Source of the DNA: Pelagibacterales bacterium SAG-MED49
GTDB taxonomy: Bacteria > Pseudomonadota > Alphaproteobacteria > Pelagibacterales > Pelagibacteraceae
Direction: 5' to 3'
Length of the DNA: 45,689 nucleotides
NCBI GenBank assembly: GCA_014653365.1
Contig: JACWEQ010000010.1
Span: 1-45,689, forward strand
Made by a program: the position numbers and the translations under genes. This document shows positions 19,857-28,252 of this stretch, piece by piece (the stretch's first letter is position 1; each line of letters begins with the position of its first letter). Under the pieces are notes generated by a model. That model worked only from the letters and a program-made list of their open reading frames with translations, ran no database searches and had not been told where the DNA came from.

Positions 19857-20817
19857 ATTTCGCTTTTTGAATTACAGATTGGTTTGCTTTAGGGTATTGC
19901 AATTCAACACCATTTATCATTTTACAACCTTGGTCTTTTTCTCCTATCTGAACCATTGATACACCAAGTTTTAAAAGATTTATAGGAGCCTTATTTCCTT
20001 TTGGATATTTTTGATATCCCTCTAAATAAGCTGAGGCAGCATCAGTATAAAGCTGTCTTATTCTAAAGGTTTCTGCATACCAATACTGAGCACTACCAGC
20101 TAATTCATGTTCACTATTTGACAAAACAAATTCTCTAAAAGCTCTTTCGGCAGTACTGTAATCTCCAACTTTTAAAAAGCTTGTGGCAAATTCATATTGT
20201 TTTTTTGGTGTTAAATCTTTTGGCAGTATCTTTTCTTCAGCTTGAAAAACTTCAGTAACAACTGATGCAGTCGTATCTACAGACTCAATCTGTTGTGATG
20301 TTTCTGAAGTTTCTGTATCTTTATATGAAATTGATCCAAGGTCTTGTGGCTGAGAGCTACCAGGTAATACTTTGTCAGTTTCTATTTTTGGTTTTGAGGT
20401 CAGTTTAGCTGTAACTTCATCAGAATTCATTCCTGTTTCTATATCTTGAAATCGTATTTGATTATCAGCTTGAATTTTAGATAATCTATTGGATAATTTA
20501 TCTAGTTTAAAATTTATTTCTTCGAATTTATTAGTTAGTTGTCTAAATTGATCTTCAACTTCAGATAATTTTAATAAATGTCTAGTAAGTACATCCTCAG
20601 AATTAGAATCTAATTCAGTATTTGAGATTTCATTACTTTCTGTTTTAACTTCAATTGAACCAGAATAAACTGCTCTTTCAAGTGTCTTAATATCATTCTT
20701 TATAATTTCTAATGTCTCATAAATATTATGATTATCAGCAAATGAAATATTAGAACAAGCTAGATTTAAAAAAACTAATAACTTTAAAAATATTAATTTT
20801 GTTAAAAATTTCATCAC
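19816..20817 (-). CDS. cpoB: Tol-Pal cell division coordinator CpoB (YbgF-like)
   Basis: A periplasmic protein associated with Tol-Pal that coordinates outer-membrane constriction with septal wall synthesis. A signal peptide spans about residues 1-27 (cleavage likely after SFA). A long charged coiled-coil region (about 30-150), a low-complexity linker rich in T/S/E, and C-terminal TPR repeats (from KQYEFATSFLKVGDYSTAE) follow. The order pal-cpoB-tilS supports it. A strong terminator lies between pal and this gene, so its expression may depend on read-through or a promoter in the 78-base gap. Confidence 0.88.
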   Translation of the reverse strand: MMKFLTKLIFLKLLVFLNLACSNISFADNHNIYETLEIIKNDIKTLERAVYSGSIEVKTESNEISNTELDSNSEDVLTRHLLKLSEVEDQFRQLTNKFEEINFKLDKLSNRLSKIQADNQIRFQDIETGMNSDEVTAKLTSKPKIETDKVLPGSSQPQDLGSISYKDTETSETSQQIESVDTTASVVTEVFQAEEKILPKDLTPKKQYEFATSFLKVGDYSTAERAFREFVLSNSEHELAGSAQYWYAETFRIRQLYTDAASAYLEGYQKYPKGNKAPINLLKLGVSMVQIGEKDQGCKMINGVELQYPKANQSVIQKAKYESKKFECIKQDS

Positions 20818-20843
20818 TAAATAGATTTATGTTTATAAAAATG

Positions 20844-20883
20844 GCAAAAAAAAGACCCTAAAACTTTACGTATTAGGGTCTTT
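20844..20883 (-). terminator. Intrinsic terminator after pal
   Basis: An 11-bp perfect inverted repeat, AAAGACCCTAA at 20851-20861 with TTAGGGTCTTT at 20873-20883, encloses an 11-base loop. Read on the minus strand the stem is followed by a run of T (to about 20847), the classic Rho-independent form. It lies 12 bases after the pal stop. This is the clearest terminator in the window. Confidence 0.85.
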
Positions 20884-20895
20884 AAATTTAATTTA

Positions 20896-21396
20896 TTAAT
20901 TTGCTTTAACAGTTACAGATCTTCTGTTTTTTGACCAAGCTAATGGGCTTGAGCCTGCATCTACTGGTCTTTCTTTACCATAACTTAAAACTGAAATTCT
21001 ATCTGAAGATATTCCATAAGTCATTAGGTAGTCTTTTGCTGAATTTGCTCTTCTTTCTCCTAGAGCTAAGTTGTACTCTCTAGTACCCCTTTCATCCGCA
21101 TGACCTTCAAGAACAACATTTATGTCTGAATTTTTTCTTAACCAAGCAGCCTGAGCTCTTAGAGTTTCTCTAGAAGCTGTTGTTAAAATCGATTCATTTG
21201 TTGCAAAGAAAACTCTATCTTTAACTCCATCAGCTAAATATTCTACTGAGTCTGTTCCTGTGTAAACGTCACTTTGCATTTGACCTGATATTGTAACATC
21301 ATCTGTAGCAACCTCTTTTTTTGTTGCACATGCAGATAACACTAAACACGCTGCTAATACTAAAAGTGCGTTTTTGAAAATTTTATTAAAAATCAT
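20896..21396 (-). CDS. pal: Peptidoglycan-associated lipoprotein Pal
   Basis: Pal is an outer-membrane lipoprotein that binds peptidoglycan and TolB. I choose the ATG at 21396 (166 residues) because AAGGAG lies 7 bases upstream and the product then starts directly with a lipoprotein signal ending in the lipobox LSAC. An in-frame start at 21423 would add nine residues with no such support. The OmpA-like domain covers the C-terminal half, with LEGHADERGTREYNLALGERRA as the peptidoglycan-binding stretch. It is followed by a strong terminator. Confidence 0.94.
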   Translation of the reverse strand: MIFNKIFKNALLVLAACLVLSACATKKEVATDDVTISGQMQSDVYTGTDSVEYLADGVKDRVFFATNESILTTASRETLRAQAAWLRKNSDINVVLEGHADERGTREYNLALGERRANSAKDYLMTYGISSDRISVLSYGKERPVDAGSSPLAWSKNRRSVTVKAN

Positions 21397-21403
21397 TAAA
21401 TTG

Positions 21404-21409
21404 CTCCTT
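21404..21409 (-). promoter_or_regulatory. Shine-Dalgarno site setting the pal start
   Basis: AAGGAG on the minus strand, 7 bases before the ATG at 21396. Most genes in this window have no such clear site, so it decides the pal start and suggests strong translation, as expected for an abundant lipoprotein. Confidence 0.8.
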
Positions 21410-21442
21410 GCTGCTAATTTCAAATTCTTACTTTTTCACAAG

Positions 21443-21471
21443 TAATTAGAGGTTTCAAGTTAAAAAATCAA
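21443..21471 (-). promoter_or_regulatory. Candidate promoter for pal
   Basis: On the minus strand TTGATT (21466-21471), a 17-base spacer and TAATTA (21443-21448) lie in the 85-base gap between tolB and pal. Initiation near 21436 would give a leader of about 40 bases containing the Shine-Dalgarno site. Spacing is ideal but both boxes deviate from consensus. Confidence 0.4.
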
Positions 21472-21481
21472 GTTAATTAAA

Positions 21482-22825
21482 TTAATTATTTAATAAAGAT
21501 GACCATGATGGGTCTGACGCATCTGTTGGAGTTGTTACTAATCGTTCATTATAGCCAGTTAAATCTATTGACCACAATTTTGCTGAAAATCCTTCACCTT
21601 TTACGTTAGTTTTTGTTTCTCTATAAAAAATTAAGACTCTGCCATTTGGTGACCAAGAAGGAGCCTCTTGGTAATAGTTTTCAGTTAACAATCTCTCACC
21701 AGAACCATCCGTTCTCATAACGCCAATATAAAAATTTCCTTTATGCAACTTCGTAAATGCTATCAAATCTCCTCTAGGCGACCAAACAGGCGTTCCATAA
21801 ATACCATTACCAAATGAAATTCTTTCAACATTAGTACCATCACTCTTCATAATATAGATTTGTTGGTATCCACTTCTATCAGAATTAAAAGCTATAAACT
21901 CTCCATTTGGAGAATAAGATGGAGATGTGTCAATTGATGGATGATTTGTAATTCGTTCAACTATTCTATTTTCTAAATCCATTGTGTAAATATCTGATTT
22001 GCCATCTTTAGCAAAACTCATTATAATTTTTTTACCATCTGGAGAAAATCTTGGTGCGAATGTCATTCCAGGAAAATCTCCAACTACTTCCTGTGTTCCA
22101 GTTTCAATATCTAAAAGATATACTCTTGGTAAATTTTTAAAGTATGACAAATATGTAACCATTTGACTAGTTGGATTAAACCTAGGAGTTAATACAAGCT
22201 CGTTACCAAGTGTTAAAAATTTATTATTTGCTCCATCTTGATCCATAATTGCTAATTTTTTTATTCTTTGTGTTTTTGGACCCTCTTCAGCGACGTAAAT
22301 TATTCTAGTATCAAAATATCCTTTTTCTCCTGTTAATCTTTCATAAACTTTATCTGATATTATATGTCCAACTCTTCTCCAATTATTAGGAACTGTAGTG
22401 AATGCAAGAGCCATCATTTCTTTAGCAGCTAACACATCCCATAATCTAAATTCAACTCTTAATTTTTCATCAACATATGTTACTTTGCCAGTGATTAGTG
22501 CTTGAGCTTTTATTAAATTCCAATCTTCGAATCTTGGCTTTAAATTTGCAATATCTGGTGCTTGTAAAAATGCTTCTTTACTTAGTGGATTAAAAAGACC
22601 CGATGTTCTTAAATTATTTTCGACAATAACTGAGATTTCTGATCCAATATTTTTTTCGCTTAGAATTTTTTCAAAACTTTTTCTAGATTTATCATCAATC
22701 GATAAGGGGGATACTGCTAATGGAAGTGGGCTTAGATTTCCTCTGGTAATATCTACTTCAATTAAAGCAAAGGCTTTAATTGGAATTAAAATCATTAAAA
22801 ATAGAATTATAAAATTTTTTTTCAT
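21482..22825 (-). CDS. tolB: Tol-Pal system beta-propeller protein TolB
   Basis: TolB is a periplasmic protein that shuttles between TolA and Pal. A signal peptide covers residues 1-20 (AFA then LIEV). The N-terminal alpha/beta domain (to about 170) is followed by a propeller made of repeats of the form F-x-P-x-(G/D)-x-x-I with SPDG, SPNG and SPRG turns, for example [10 protein letters not shown] and [12 protein letters not shown]. At 447 residues it is full length. It sits 9 bases after tolA. Confidence 0.96.
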   Translation of the reverse strand: MKKNFIILFLMILIPIKAFALIEVDITRGNLSPLPLAVSPLSIDDKSRKSFEKILSEKNIGSEISVIVENNLRTSGLFNPLSKEAFLQAPDIANLKPRFEDWNLIKAQALITGKVTYVDEKLRVEFRLWDVLAAKEMMALAFTTVPNNWRRVGHIISDKVYERLTGEKGYFDTRIIYVAEEGPKTQRIKKLAIMDQDGANNKFLTLGNELVLTPRFNPTSQMVTYLSYFKNLPRVYLLDIETGTQEVVGDFPGMTFAPRFSPDGKKIIMSFAKDGKSDIYTMDLENRIVERITNHPSIDTSPSYSPNGEFIAFNSDRSGYQQIYIMKSDGTNVERISFGNGIYGTPVWSPRGDLIAFTKLHKGNFYIGVMRTDGSGERLLTENYYQEAPSWSPNGRVLIFYRETKTNVKGEGFSAKLWSIDLTGYNERLVTTPTDASDPSWSSLLNN

Positions 22826-22834
22826 TCTTTTATC

Positions 22835-23713
22835 TTAACCCTCTAACATCTCTCTTGCATCAAAATTTAATTGTAATTCTTTCCATCTTTCATAGCCTGT
22901 CGTTGGGACTCTTAGTGGTTGGCATAATTTTACAGCTCTTAACGCGCTTTCAGCTAATACTTTATAAAAACCTTGGCCTGGTTTATTCATTCTTGCATGA
23001 TCTAATATTTCAGTTTTTGCCACCGAACCATCTGGCTCAAGCATTAATTTAATTCTTACTAACAAATCTTCATTATATGGTAATCCCAGAGGAATACTCC
23101 AGCATCCAAATATTTGAGCTTTTAAAGCATCTTCTTCACTCAAGGTTAACCCTGAAGTTACAATATTTTTATCTTGATCTTGAGTAATATCATTATTTTT
23201 TTTAATCAATTCTGCTGTATCTTCTTTTGCTTTATCAATTAGTTTTGCAATATTATCTAAATCAACAAATTCTTTTTTTTCAAATTCCGAAACTTGTTTC
23301 ACCTCTTCATCTAATTTGTCTGGGTTTTGTTTATTTTCTTTTTTTGTCTCAATTTTCTTAACTGTTTTATTTGGCAATGGTACTGCTTCAGGGGTTTGAT
23401 TTTCAATTTTTTCTTTATTTTCATCCAAAGATACAACAGTTTTAGTTTTTATTTTTTTAACTTTTTTTGGAGGTGCTTGCTCTGATACTAATTTTTTTTC
23501 TTTCTCTTTTAATTTTTTTTTCTTTTTTTTTTCAATTATTTTTTTTGCTTTTGGAGCAAATGGTATATTTGTTTTTTCCGCTATCTGTATTAATTCAACA
23601 GAAACTATTGGTGGAATATCAAACGGTTTTTTTGCTAAAAAAGGTAAGCTCATAGCTGTAATAAAAATCAAAGCACCATGTAAAACAGAAGAAATAAATA
23701 AACTTCTATTCAC
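22835..23713 (-). CDS. tolA: TolA-like energy transducer
   Basis: A membrane-anchored protein linking the TolQR motor to TolB and Pal. There is one N-terminal helix (about 8-27), then a long Lys/Glu-rich spacer with a run of six lysines near residue 63, and a C-terminal domain from about 204 with FGCWSIPLG and an ESALRAVKLCQPLRVP stretch. The spacer is coded by long A runs, visible as T tracts around 23505-23545 on the plus strand, that are prone to slippage. Identity rests on the C-terminal pattern and on its position between tolR and tolB. Confidence 0.87.
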   Translation of the reverse strand: MNRSLFISSVLHGALIFITAMSLPFLAKKPFDIPPIVSVELIQIAEKTNIPFAPKAKKIIEKKKKKKLKEKEKKLVSEQAPPKKVKKIKTKTVVSLDENKEKIENQTPEAVPLPNKTVKKIETKKENKQNPDKLDEEVKQVSEFEKKEFVDLDNIAKLIDKAKEDTAELIKKNNDITQDQDKNIVTSGLTLSEEDALKAQIFGCWSIPLGLPYNEDLLVRIKLMLEPDGSVAKTEILDHARMNKPGQGFYKVLAESALRAVKLCQPLRVPTTGYERWKELQLNFDAREMLEG

Positions 23714-23719
23714 TTCAAA

Positions 23720-24136
23720 TTACCTTTGCTTCAATGGTTCTGATATTAGTGCAACTTTTGTAAAACCAGAACCTGATAATAAGCCCATTATTTCAAGCAC
23801 TCTTCCATAGTTAATAGTTTTATCACCTCGAACATAAATCCTTGTATCTGTTCTATTTTTTGAAACTGCTAAAACTTTTACAATTATATTATCAAATTCA
23901 ACTTTTGCTTCTTGAATAAATATTTCACCTTTTGAATTAATAGAAAGAGTAAGTGGCTCCGCCTCTTCTGGAAGAGAATCTGCAGAACTCTCTGGTAAAT
24001 CAACTTGCACTCCTACAGTTAATAATGGTGCTGTAACCATAAAAATAATAAGAAGAACCAGCATAACGTCTACGAAAGGAGTTACATTAATTTCACTAAT
24101 GGGTTCTTTTGATAAACGATTAAGTTTAAAAGCCAT
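23720..24136 (-). CDS. tolR: Tol-Pal proton-channel subunit TolR (ExbD family)
   Basis: A 138-residue ExbD/TolR protein with one membrane helix (about 20-42). The helix carries the key Asp in the TPFVDVMLVLLIIFMV stretch (D23), expected to face the TolQ pore and carry protons. The remainder is a periplasmic domain. It abuts tolQ without a gap and precedes tolA by 6 bases. ExbD is the alternative name for the family, but the complete tol cluster settles it as TolR. Confidence 0.95.
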   Translation of the reverse strand: MAFKLNRLSKEPISEINVTPFVDVMLVLLIIFMVTAPLLTVGVQVDLPESSADSLPEEAEPLTLSINSKGEIFIQEAKVEFDNIIVKVLAVSKNRTDTRIYVRGDKTINYGRVLEIMGLLSGSGFTKVALISEPLKQR

Positions 24137-24811
24137 TTAAATAATTGTTAAAAATCTTTTTGAAAAATTTTCTAGTTTTTGAGAATATTTCTGTGAGTCA
24201 GTATTAAATTTATTATAGGCAATAACTGCTGGTATTGCCGCTAGCAATCCTAGGGCCGTAGCAAATAATGCTTCTGCTATTCCTGGGGCTACTATAGCTA
24301 AACTAGTATTTCTTGATATTGCTATCGATTGAAATGAGTTCATTATTCCCCAAACTGTTCCGAACAAACCTATAAAAGGAGCTGTAGAACCAACTGTTGC
24401 CAAAAAAGTAAATCCTTTTTCAATTTTTGTCATCTGTTTTTCAACTCCAACTTCTAACATTGCAGTCATTCTCTCACTTATATTTATTTTAGATTTCTTT
24501 TTTAATAAACTTTCCATAGAGTCCTGAAAAACTAAAGCCATCGGATCCTCTAAATTAGTTGGTAAACCATTGTAGAAATTCTCTGCAGATTTAGAATTCC
24601 AAAATTTTTCTTCAAATTCTTCTGATGATTTATTTATTTTTCTAAATAATCTAAATTTTTCAATAATTATTGCCCAAGAGTAAATTGAACAAACTATTAG
24701 GATTATAATTACTGATTTGACAACTATATCTGCTCTTAAAAATAAGCTCAGTAATGTAAAATCTATATTTGTGCCCAGTCCAACTGCTTGTGATGCGATA
24801 TCAGCTTCCAT
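24137..24811 (-). CDS. tolQ: Tol-Pal proton-channel subunit TolQ
   Basis: A MotA/TolQ/ExbB family protein of 224 residues with three membrane helices (near 25-47, 135-158 and 175-200), forming the proton channel with TolR. The conserved segment LATVGSTAPFIGLFGTVWGI (about 137-156) and the following IAPGIAEALFATALGLLAAIPA-type helix are characteristic. In many alphaproteobacteria ybgC and ruvB precede it; here the upstream neighbour, 50 bases away, is the RuvC-like gene. Confidence 0.95.
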   Translation of the reverse strand: MEADIASQAVGLGTNIDFTLLSLFLRADIVVKSVIIILIVCSIYSWAIIIEKFRLFRKINKSSEEFEEKFWNSKSAENFYNGLPTNLEDPMALVFQDSMESLLKKKSKINISERMTAMLEVGVEKQMTKIEKGFTFLATVGSTAPFIGLFGTVWGIMNSFQSIAISRNTSLAIVAPGIAEALFATALGLLAAIPAVIAYNKFNTDSQKYSQKLENFSKRFLTII

Positions 24812-24861
24812 GATTACTCTTCACACTTAAATGTGTCATGAATTTGTCTTATATTTTTTGA

Positions 24862-25356
24862 TTACTCTGCTAATTTGTAAGTTTCATAATAAAAACTAGC
24901 TATTAAAATAGCATCAGCTTTATTGCTATCCTTTTTCCTGGATAATTGAGCTGAAAAATAAGGAAAAATTTCAATTGCCTTTGTTCTGCTTGCATCTTTT
25001 TCAGAATTAATAAGATTAAAATATTTTTTCCATTTTGCTGGTCTCACAAAATACATTGATAATTGCATTGCTGAGCATATTCCTTTTAGTATTCCATATG
25101 ACTGGCCAAAATTAAACATACTAGTCACGCCTTGACCTGGCATTGCTGATACTTGTTCTATGATTACTTTAATATCCTTTTTATCAATTTTTTTAATTCT
25201 TTCTGAAATTTCATTAAAAATTTGAGAGCCATTTACTTGCTTTTTATTTTTTTTTCCCTCTATCATTGTGGGCATTTCAACCACGTCAATAACTTTTCCA
25301 TCTTGAAAGAAACAAATTGAGCCTGATATTCCTGGATCAATTCCAATAACTAGCAT
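24862..25356 (-). CDS. RuvC-like Holliday junction resolvase, phage type
   Basis: A 164-residue RNase H-fold nuclease. Acidic residues in the expected places are Asp7 (GIDPG), Glu67 (VIIEQV), Asp143 and Asp148 (KKDSNKADAILIA). The body differs from canonical RuvC: VVEMPT near 25-30, AMPGQGVTSMFNFGQSYG (71-88) and the PAKWKK motif (106-111) match the variant common in phage genomes. It overlaps yebC by one base and occupies the canonical ruvC site, but ruvA, ruvB and ybgC do not follow. The likely role is branched-DNA resolution; dependence on a RuvAB motor is doubtful. Confidence 0.8.
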   Translation of the reverse strand: MLVIGIDPGISGSICFFQDGKVIDVVEMPTMIEGKKNKKQVNGSQIFNEISERIKKIDKKDIKVIIEQVSAMPGQGVTSMFNFGQSYGILKGICSAMQLSMYFVRPAKWKKYFNLINSEKDASRTKAIEIFPYFSAQLSRKKDSNKADAILIASFYYETYKLAE

Positions 25357-26081
25357 TAGTTATTACCAAAGTTTACATTTGAATAAACGTTTTGCACGTC
25401 ATCATCATCCTCTAGTGCTTCTAAAAAATTAATTACTGGCTCTTCTCTTTCTTTATTCACATCAACATTATTTAGTGGAACCCATTCAATTTCTGTAGAA
25501 ATAAAATTTGAGATTATTTTTTCTAACTTTTTTTTTACATTATAAATTTCACTCATTATACATTGAACTTCATGAAATTCATCATGAGAAATACATTCAG
25601 CAGCTCCAGATTCAATCGCTAGCTCAAATATATTTTCTTCAGAAATTTCTTTTTTATCAATTTTAATAATACCTAATTGGTTAAAATTATGTGATGCAGA
25701 CCCTTGTGTTCCTAAACTTCCACCATTTTTTTGAAATATAGTTCTAATATTCGAAGCAGTCCTATTTTTATTATCAGTTAAAGTTTCTATAATTACTGCA
25801 ATTTTATCTGGGCCAAACCCTTCATATCTTAAATTTTCAAAATTTGACTCTGCTGCTGCTGAAGATTTATCAATTGCTCTTTCAATATTGTCTTTTGGCA
25901 TATTGGCTGATCTTGCAGCCTGAATAGCAGATCTTAATCTTGGATTCATCACAGGATCTTTATCACCAAGTTTGGCCGCTACACTTATTTCTTTTGATAA
26001 TTTAGAAAATATTTTAGATCTCTGTTTATCTGCCTTACCTTTTGAATGTTTAATACTTGCCCATTTTGAATGACCTGACAT
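25356..26081 (-). CDS. yebC: YebC/PmpR family protein
   Basis: YebC proteins act in transcription control or, as shown more recently for the family, in relieving ribosome stalling at proline-rich stretches. The N-terminus MSGHSKWASIKHSKGKAD is diagnostic, as is the central EGFGPDKIAVIIETLTDN. The 241-residue length is usual. It sits between ymdB and the ruvC-like gene, keeping the widespread yebC-ruvC order. An acidic stretch (EALEDDDDVQNVYSN) near the C-terminus is also typical. Confidence 0.95.
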   Translation of the reverse strand: MSGHSKWASIKHSKGKADKQRSKIFSKLSKEISVAAKLGDKDPVMNPRLRSAIQAARSANMPKDNIERAIDKSSAAAESNFENLRYEGFGPDKIAVIIETLTDNKNRTASNIRTIFQKNGGSLGTQGSASHNFNQLGIIKIDKKEISEENIFELAIESGAAECISHDEFHEVQCIMSEIYNVKKKLEKIISNFISTEIEWVPLNNVDVNKEREEPVINFLEALEDDDDVQNVYSNVNFGNN

Positions 26082-26089
26082 AATTTTCT

Positions 26090-26893
26090 CTAAGTTTTAC
26101 TTAACTGGCCCCCACTAATATAACTTTCAATGTTATTTGCTAATCCAGTTTCTATATTACAATCAACAATCACACCACACAAAGTAGCTTCTCCCAATGC
26201 TGGAAAATGTTTTGTTGAATTTTTCTTCAAAAATCTATTCAATGAATTTTCAGTATTCATACCAATAACTGAATCGTAGTCTCCACACATACCTGCGTCT
26301 GTTTGATAGCCAGTTCCACTCTTTAAAATTCTAGCATCATTAGTGGGTATATGAGTATGTGTTCCAACAACTAGTGTCGCTTTGCCATCAAAAAAATGTC
26401 CGATTGCATTTTTTTCACTCGTTATTTCGCCATGAAAATCTACTACCAATAAATCATAGTCTTCTTTTAATTTATATTGTTTAAGAAACTTTTCAGAAAC
26501 CTCAAAAACGTCTTCACATTTTTTCATAAAAACATTGCCCATTAAATTAAGAACACCAATCTTAATATTGCTCTTAGTGTTATAAATATTAAAACCTTTT
26601 CCTGGCGCTGGTTCATAAAGATTTTTAGGACGTAATAATCTTTCTTCTTTATCTATAAATTCCATTATCTCTTTTTGATCCCACACATGGTTTCCTGTGG
26701 TAATTACATCGACACCACAATTAAAAAAATCATTACATATTTCTTTAGTTAAACCTACGCCTTGATGTGCTGCATTTTCACCATTAACAATCACAAAATC
26801 TATTTTTTTTAATTTAATTTCATTTAAAAGATTGCTCATTAATTTTGAACAACCGGAAATACCAACAACATCTCCCAAAAATAATATTCTCAT
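26090..26893 (-). CDS. ymdB: YmdB family metallophosphoesterase
   Basis: A 267-residue calcineurin-like phosphoesterase of the TIGR00282/YmdB family; the Bacillus member hydrolyses cyclic nucleotides in vitro and affects biofilm decisions. Metal-ligand motifs are GDVVG (7-11, Asp8), VNGENAAHQG, TTGNHVWD (about 65-72), DFHGE and GTHTHIPTND. The start of fthC's neighbour overlaps by 4 bases and yebC follows after 8. The physiological role in this organism is unknown. Confidence 0.9.
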   Translation of the reverse strand: MRILFLGDVVGISGCSKLMSNLLNEIKLKKIDFVIVNGENAAHQGVGLTKEICNDFFNCGVDVITTGNHVWDQKEIMEFIDKEERLLRPKNLYEPAPGKGFNIYNTKSNIKIGVLNLMGNVFMKKCEDVFEVSEKFLKQYKLKEDYDLLVVDFHGEITSEKNAIGHFFDGKATLVVGTHTHIPTNDARILKSGTGYQTDAGMCGDYDSVIGMNTENSLNRFLKKNSTKHFPALGEATLCGVIVDCNIETGLANNIESYISGGQLSKT

Positions 26894-27435
26894 TTTAAAA
26901 TTTCTTTTTCTGTAACTATGAAGTCTAATTTCTTATCATATTGGTTTATTGGAATATCTTTTAATTTTTGATATGAAAAAGCTAATCCAATTTTAATAAC
27001 CTTTTTAATGTTTTCAATTTTTTCAATATAACGATCATAAAATCCCCCACCATAACCCAATCTATTAAAATCATTATCATAACTAACTAATGGAACTAAT
27101 AAAATATCTGGATGAAATATTTTTGATGAAACAGGTTCAGGAATGCCATATTTGTTAATTTTTAATGGGTCATTCTTGGACCATTTAAAGAAATCCATTT
27201 GATTATTTTTTTTTATAATTGGTAGTGAGATTTTACAATTTTTCTTTTCTAAAAATTCTAAAATTTCCAAGTCGTCAATTTCAAAATTAGAAGGATAATA
27301 TCCACCAAGGTTTTTAAGATTTAACTTATGTTTTTGAAAAAAAGAAAAAAAATTATCACAATTGATTTTTAAGTTTTCATTGAAATTTTTTTTTCTAAGC
27401 TTTAAAATTTTACTTCTGATCTTAGATTTATTCAC
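26890..27435 (-). CDS. fthC: 5-formyltetrahydrofolate cyclo-ligase family protein
   Basis: FthC (YgfA) converts 5-formyl-THF to 5,10-methenyl-THF with ATP, salvaging a folate that inhibits one-carbon enzymes. The 181-residue protein has an N-terminal K/R-rich helix (RSKILKLRKKN), the central PEP motif (GIPEP) and the C-terminal loop RLGYGGGFYDRYIEK, which binds nucleotide and folate. It follows zapA by 6 bases. In E. coli the 6S RNA gene lies between these two genes, but here there is no room. Confidence 0.92.
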   Translation of the reverse strand: MNKSKIRSKILKLRKKNFNENLKINCDNFFSFFQKHKLNLKNLGGYYPSNFEIDDLEILEFLEKKNCKISLPIIKKNNQMDFFKWSKNDPLKINKYGIPEPVSSKIFHPDILLVPLVSYDNDFNRLGYGGGFYDRYIEKIENIKKVIKIGLAFSYQKLKDIPINQYDKKLDFIVTEKEILK

Positions 27436-27441
27436 AAGAAT

Positions 27442-27888
27442 TTATTGAGATAAATTTTCCAACTTTGCTTTTTCAACAAAGTCAGATATTTCATCTGCCG
27501 CTTCATCAATCAATTTTTCATATTTTTTTTGATTAACTTCAATTTCGTTTTTAAAATTTAGATGATTTGTTTGTAATTCTTGAATCTCACTTTCTTTATT
27601 GTCCCTGTAATCATAAACAAGTGATTTTAATTCTTTAAATTTATTTGAAAGATCTTTTAATTCACTCTTCTTTTGATCAACTTTTTTTTTAGTTTCAAAA
27701 TATTCATCCATAATTTTAACAGCAGTAATTAAAAGTAATTTATTTTCTCCTAGATTTCCTAAATTATTTTTTAAATCATTAAACTTTTGATTAATATGAA
27801 TTAACAATTCTTCAAGATGCTCTTCTTGACCATCCTCACATGATAACAAAAATTCTTTATTATTAAATTTAATACTTACATTTGCCAT
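27442..27888 (-). CDS. zapA: Cell division protein ZapA
   Basis: ZapA binds and bundles FtsZ at midcell. The N-terminal domain (about 1-70) has the family pattern VSIKFNNKEFLLSC, then a helix with LLITAVKIMDEYFE near 55-66. The rest (about 70-148) is a long charged coiled coil. At 148 residues it is longer than E. coli ZapA (109). Its ATG overlaps the upstream coiled-coil gene by 13 bases, implying coupled synthesis. Confidence 0.88.
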   Translation of the reverse strand: MANVSIKFNNKEFLLSCEDGQEEHLEELLIHINQKFNDLKNNLGNLGENKLLLITAVKIMDEYFETKKKVDQKKSELKDLSNKFKELKSLVYDYRDNKESEIQELQTNHLNFKNEIEVNQKKYEKLIDEAADEISDFVEKAKLENLSQ

Positions 27889-28199
27889 TTATCAATTTCT
27901 TCTAATAAAGTATCTGTTTCCTGATTTAATTCATCAATTTTTTCTGAAAATTCAGTCTGTTTTTTTTGTTCTAACTTTTCTTTATTTTGAATTTCTTCAA
28001 GTTTTTTACTTAAACTTGTGTGCTCCTCAAATAATGATTTATATTTATCCTCTAGTTTAGATTTTTCAATTTCTAATTGAGTTTTTTGAGATTTTAAGTT
28101 TTCAATATTATTTTGTAAATTAGGATTGCTAAGTTCTAAATTTTTTAGTTCATCTAAAGCAGTATTTAGTTTTTTTTCTTTTTCGTTTATAGAATTCAT
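27876..28199 (-). CDS. Coiled-coil protein upstream of ZapA (ZauP-like)
   Basis: A 107-residue protein that appears to be almost entirely coiled coil (heptad-like Leu/Ile spacing from residue 5 to 103, rich in Lys, Glu and Gln), with no membrane segment. Similar small coiled-coil genes lie just upstream of zapA in alphaproteobacteria. In Caulobacter the protein in that place, ZauP, works with ZapA to focus the FtsZ ring. I assign it as ZauP-like from position, size and structure; coiled coils align to anything, so sequence homology is not shown. Confidence 0.65.
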   Translation of the reverse strand: MNSINEKEKKLNTALDELKNLELSNPNLQNNIENLKSQKTQLEIEKSKLEDKYKSLFEEHTSLSKKLEEIQNKEKLEQKKQTEFSEKIDELNQETDTLLEEIDKWQM

Positions 28200-28252
28200 A
28201 TATATATGTTTATATTATTAAATAGATTCTTCTTAGTCTAGTCAGGATAATT

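Noticed and set aside
23500..23550. Long T tracts as a repeat or phase-variation site
   Set aside because: They are the antisense of the lysine-rich TolA spacer and the frame is intact; slippage is possible but not shown.
24826..24845. ACAC/GTGT hairpin in the gap before tolQ
   Set aside because: A 4-bp stem with a 6-base loop is too weak to call a terminator or operator.
27436..27441. 6S RNA (ssrS) between zapA and fthC
   Set aside because: This is its usual site in proteobacteria, but only 6 bases separate the two genes here and no 6S-like fold is seen nearby.
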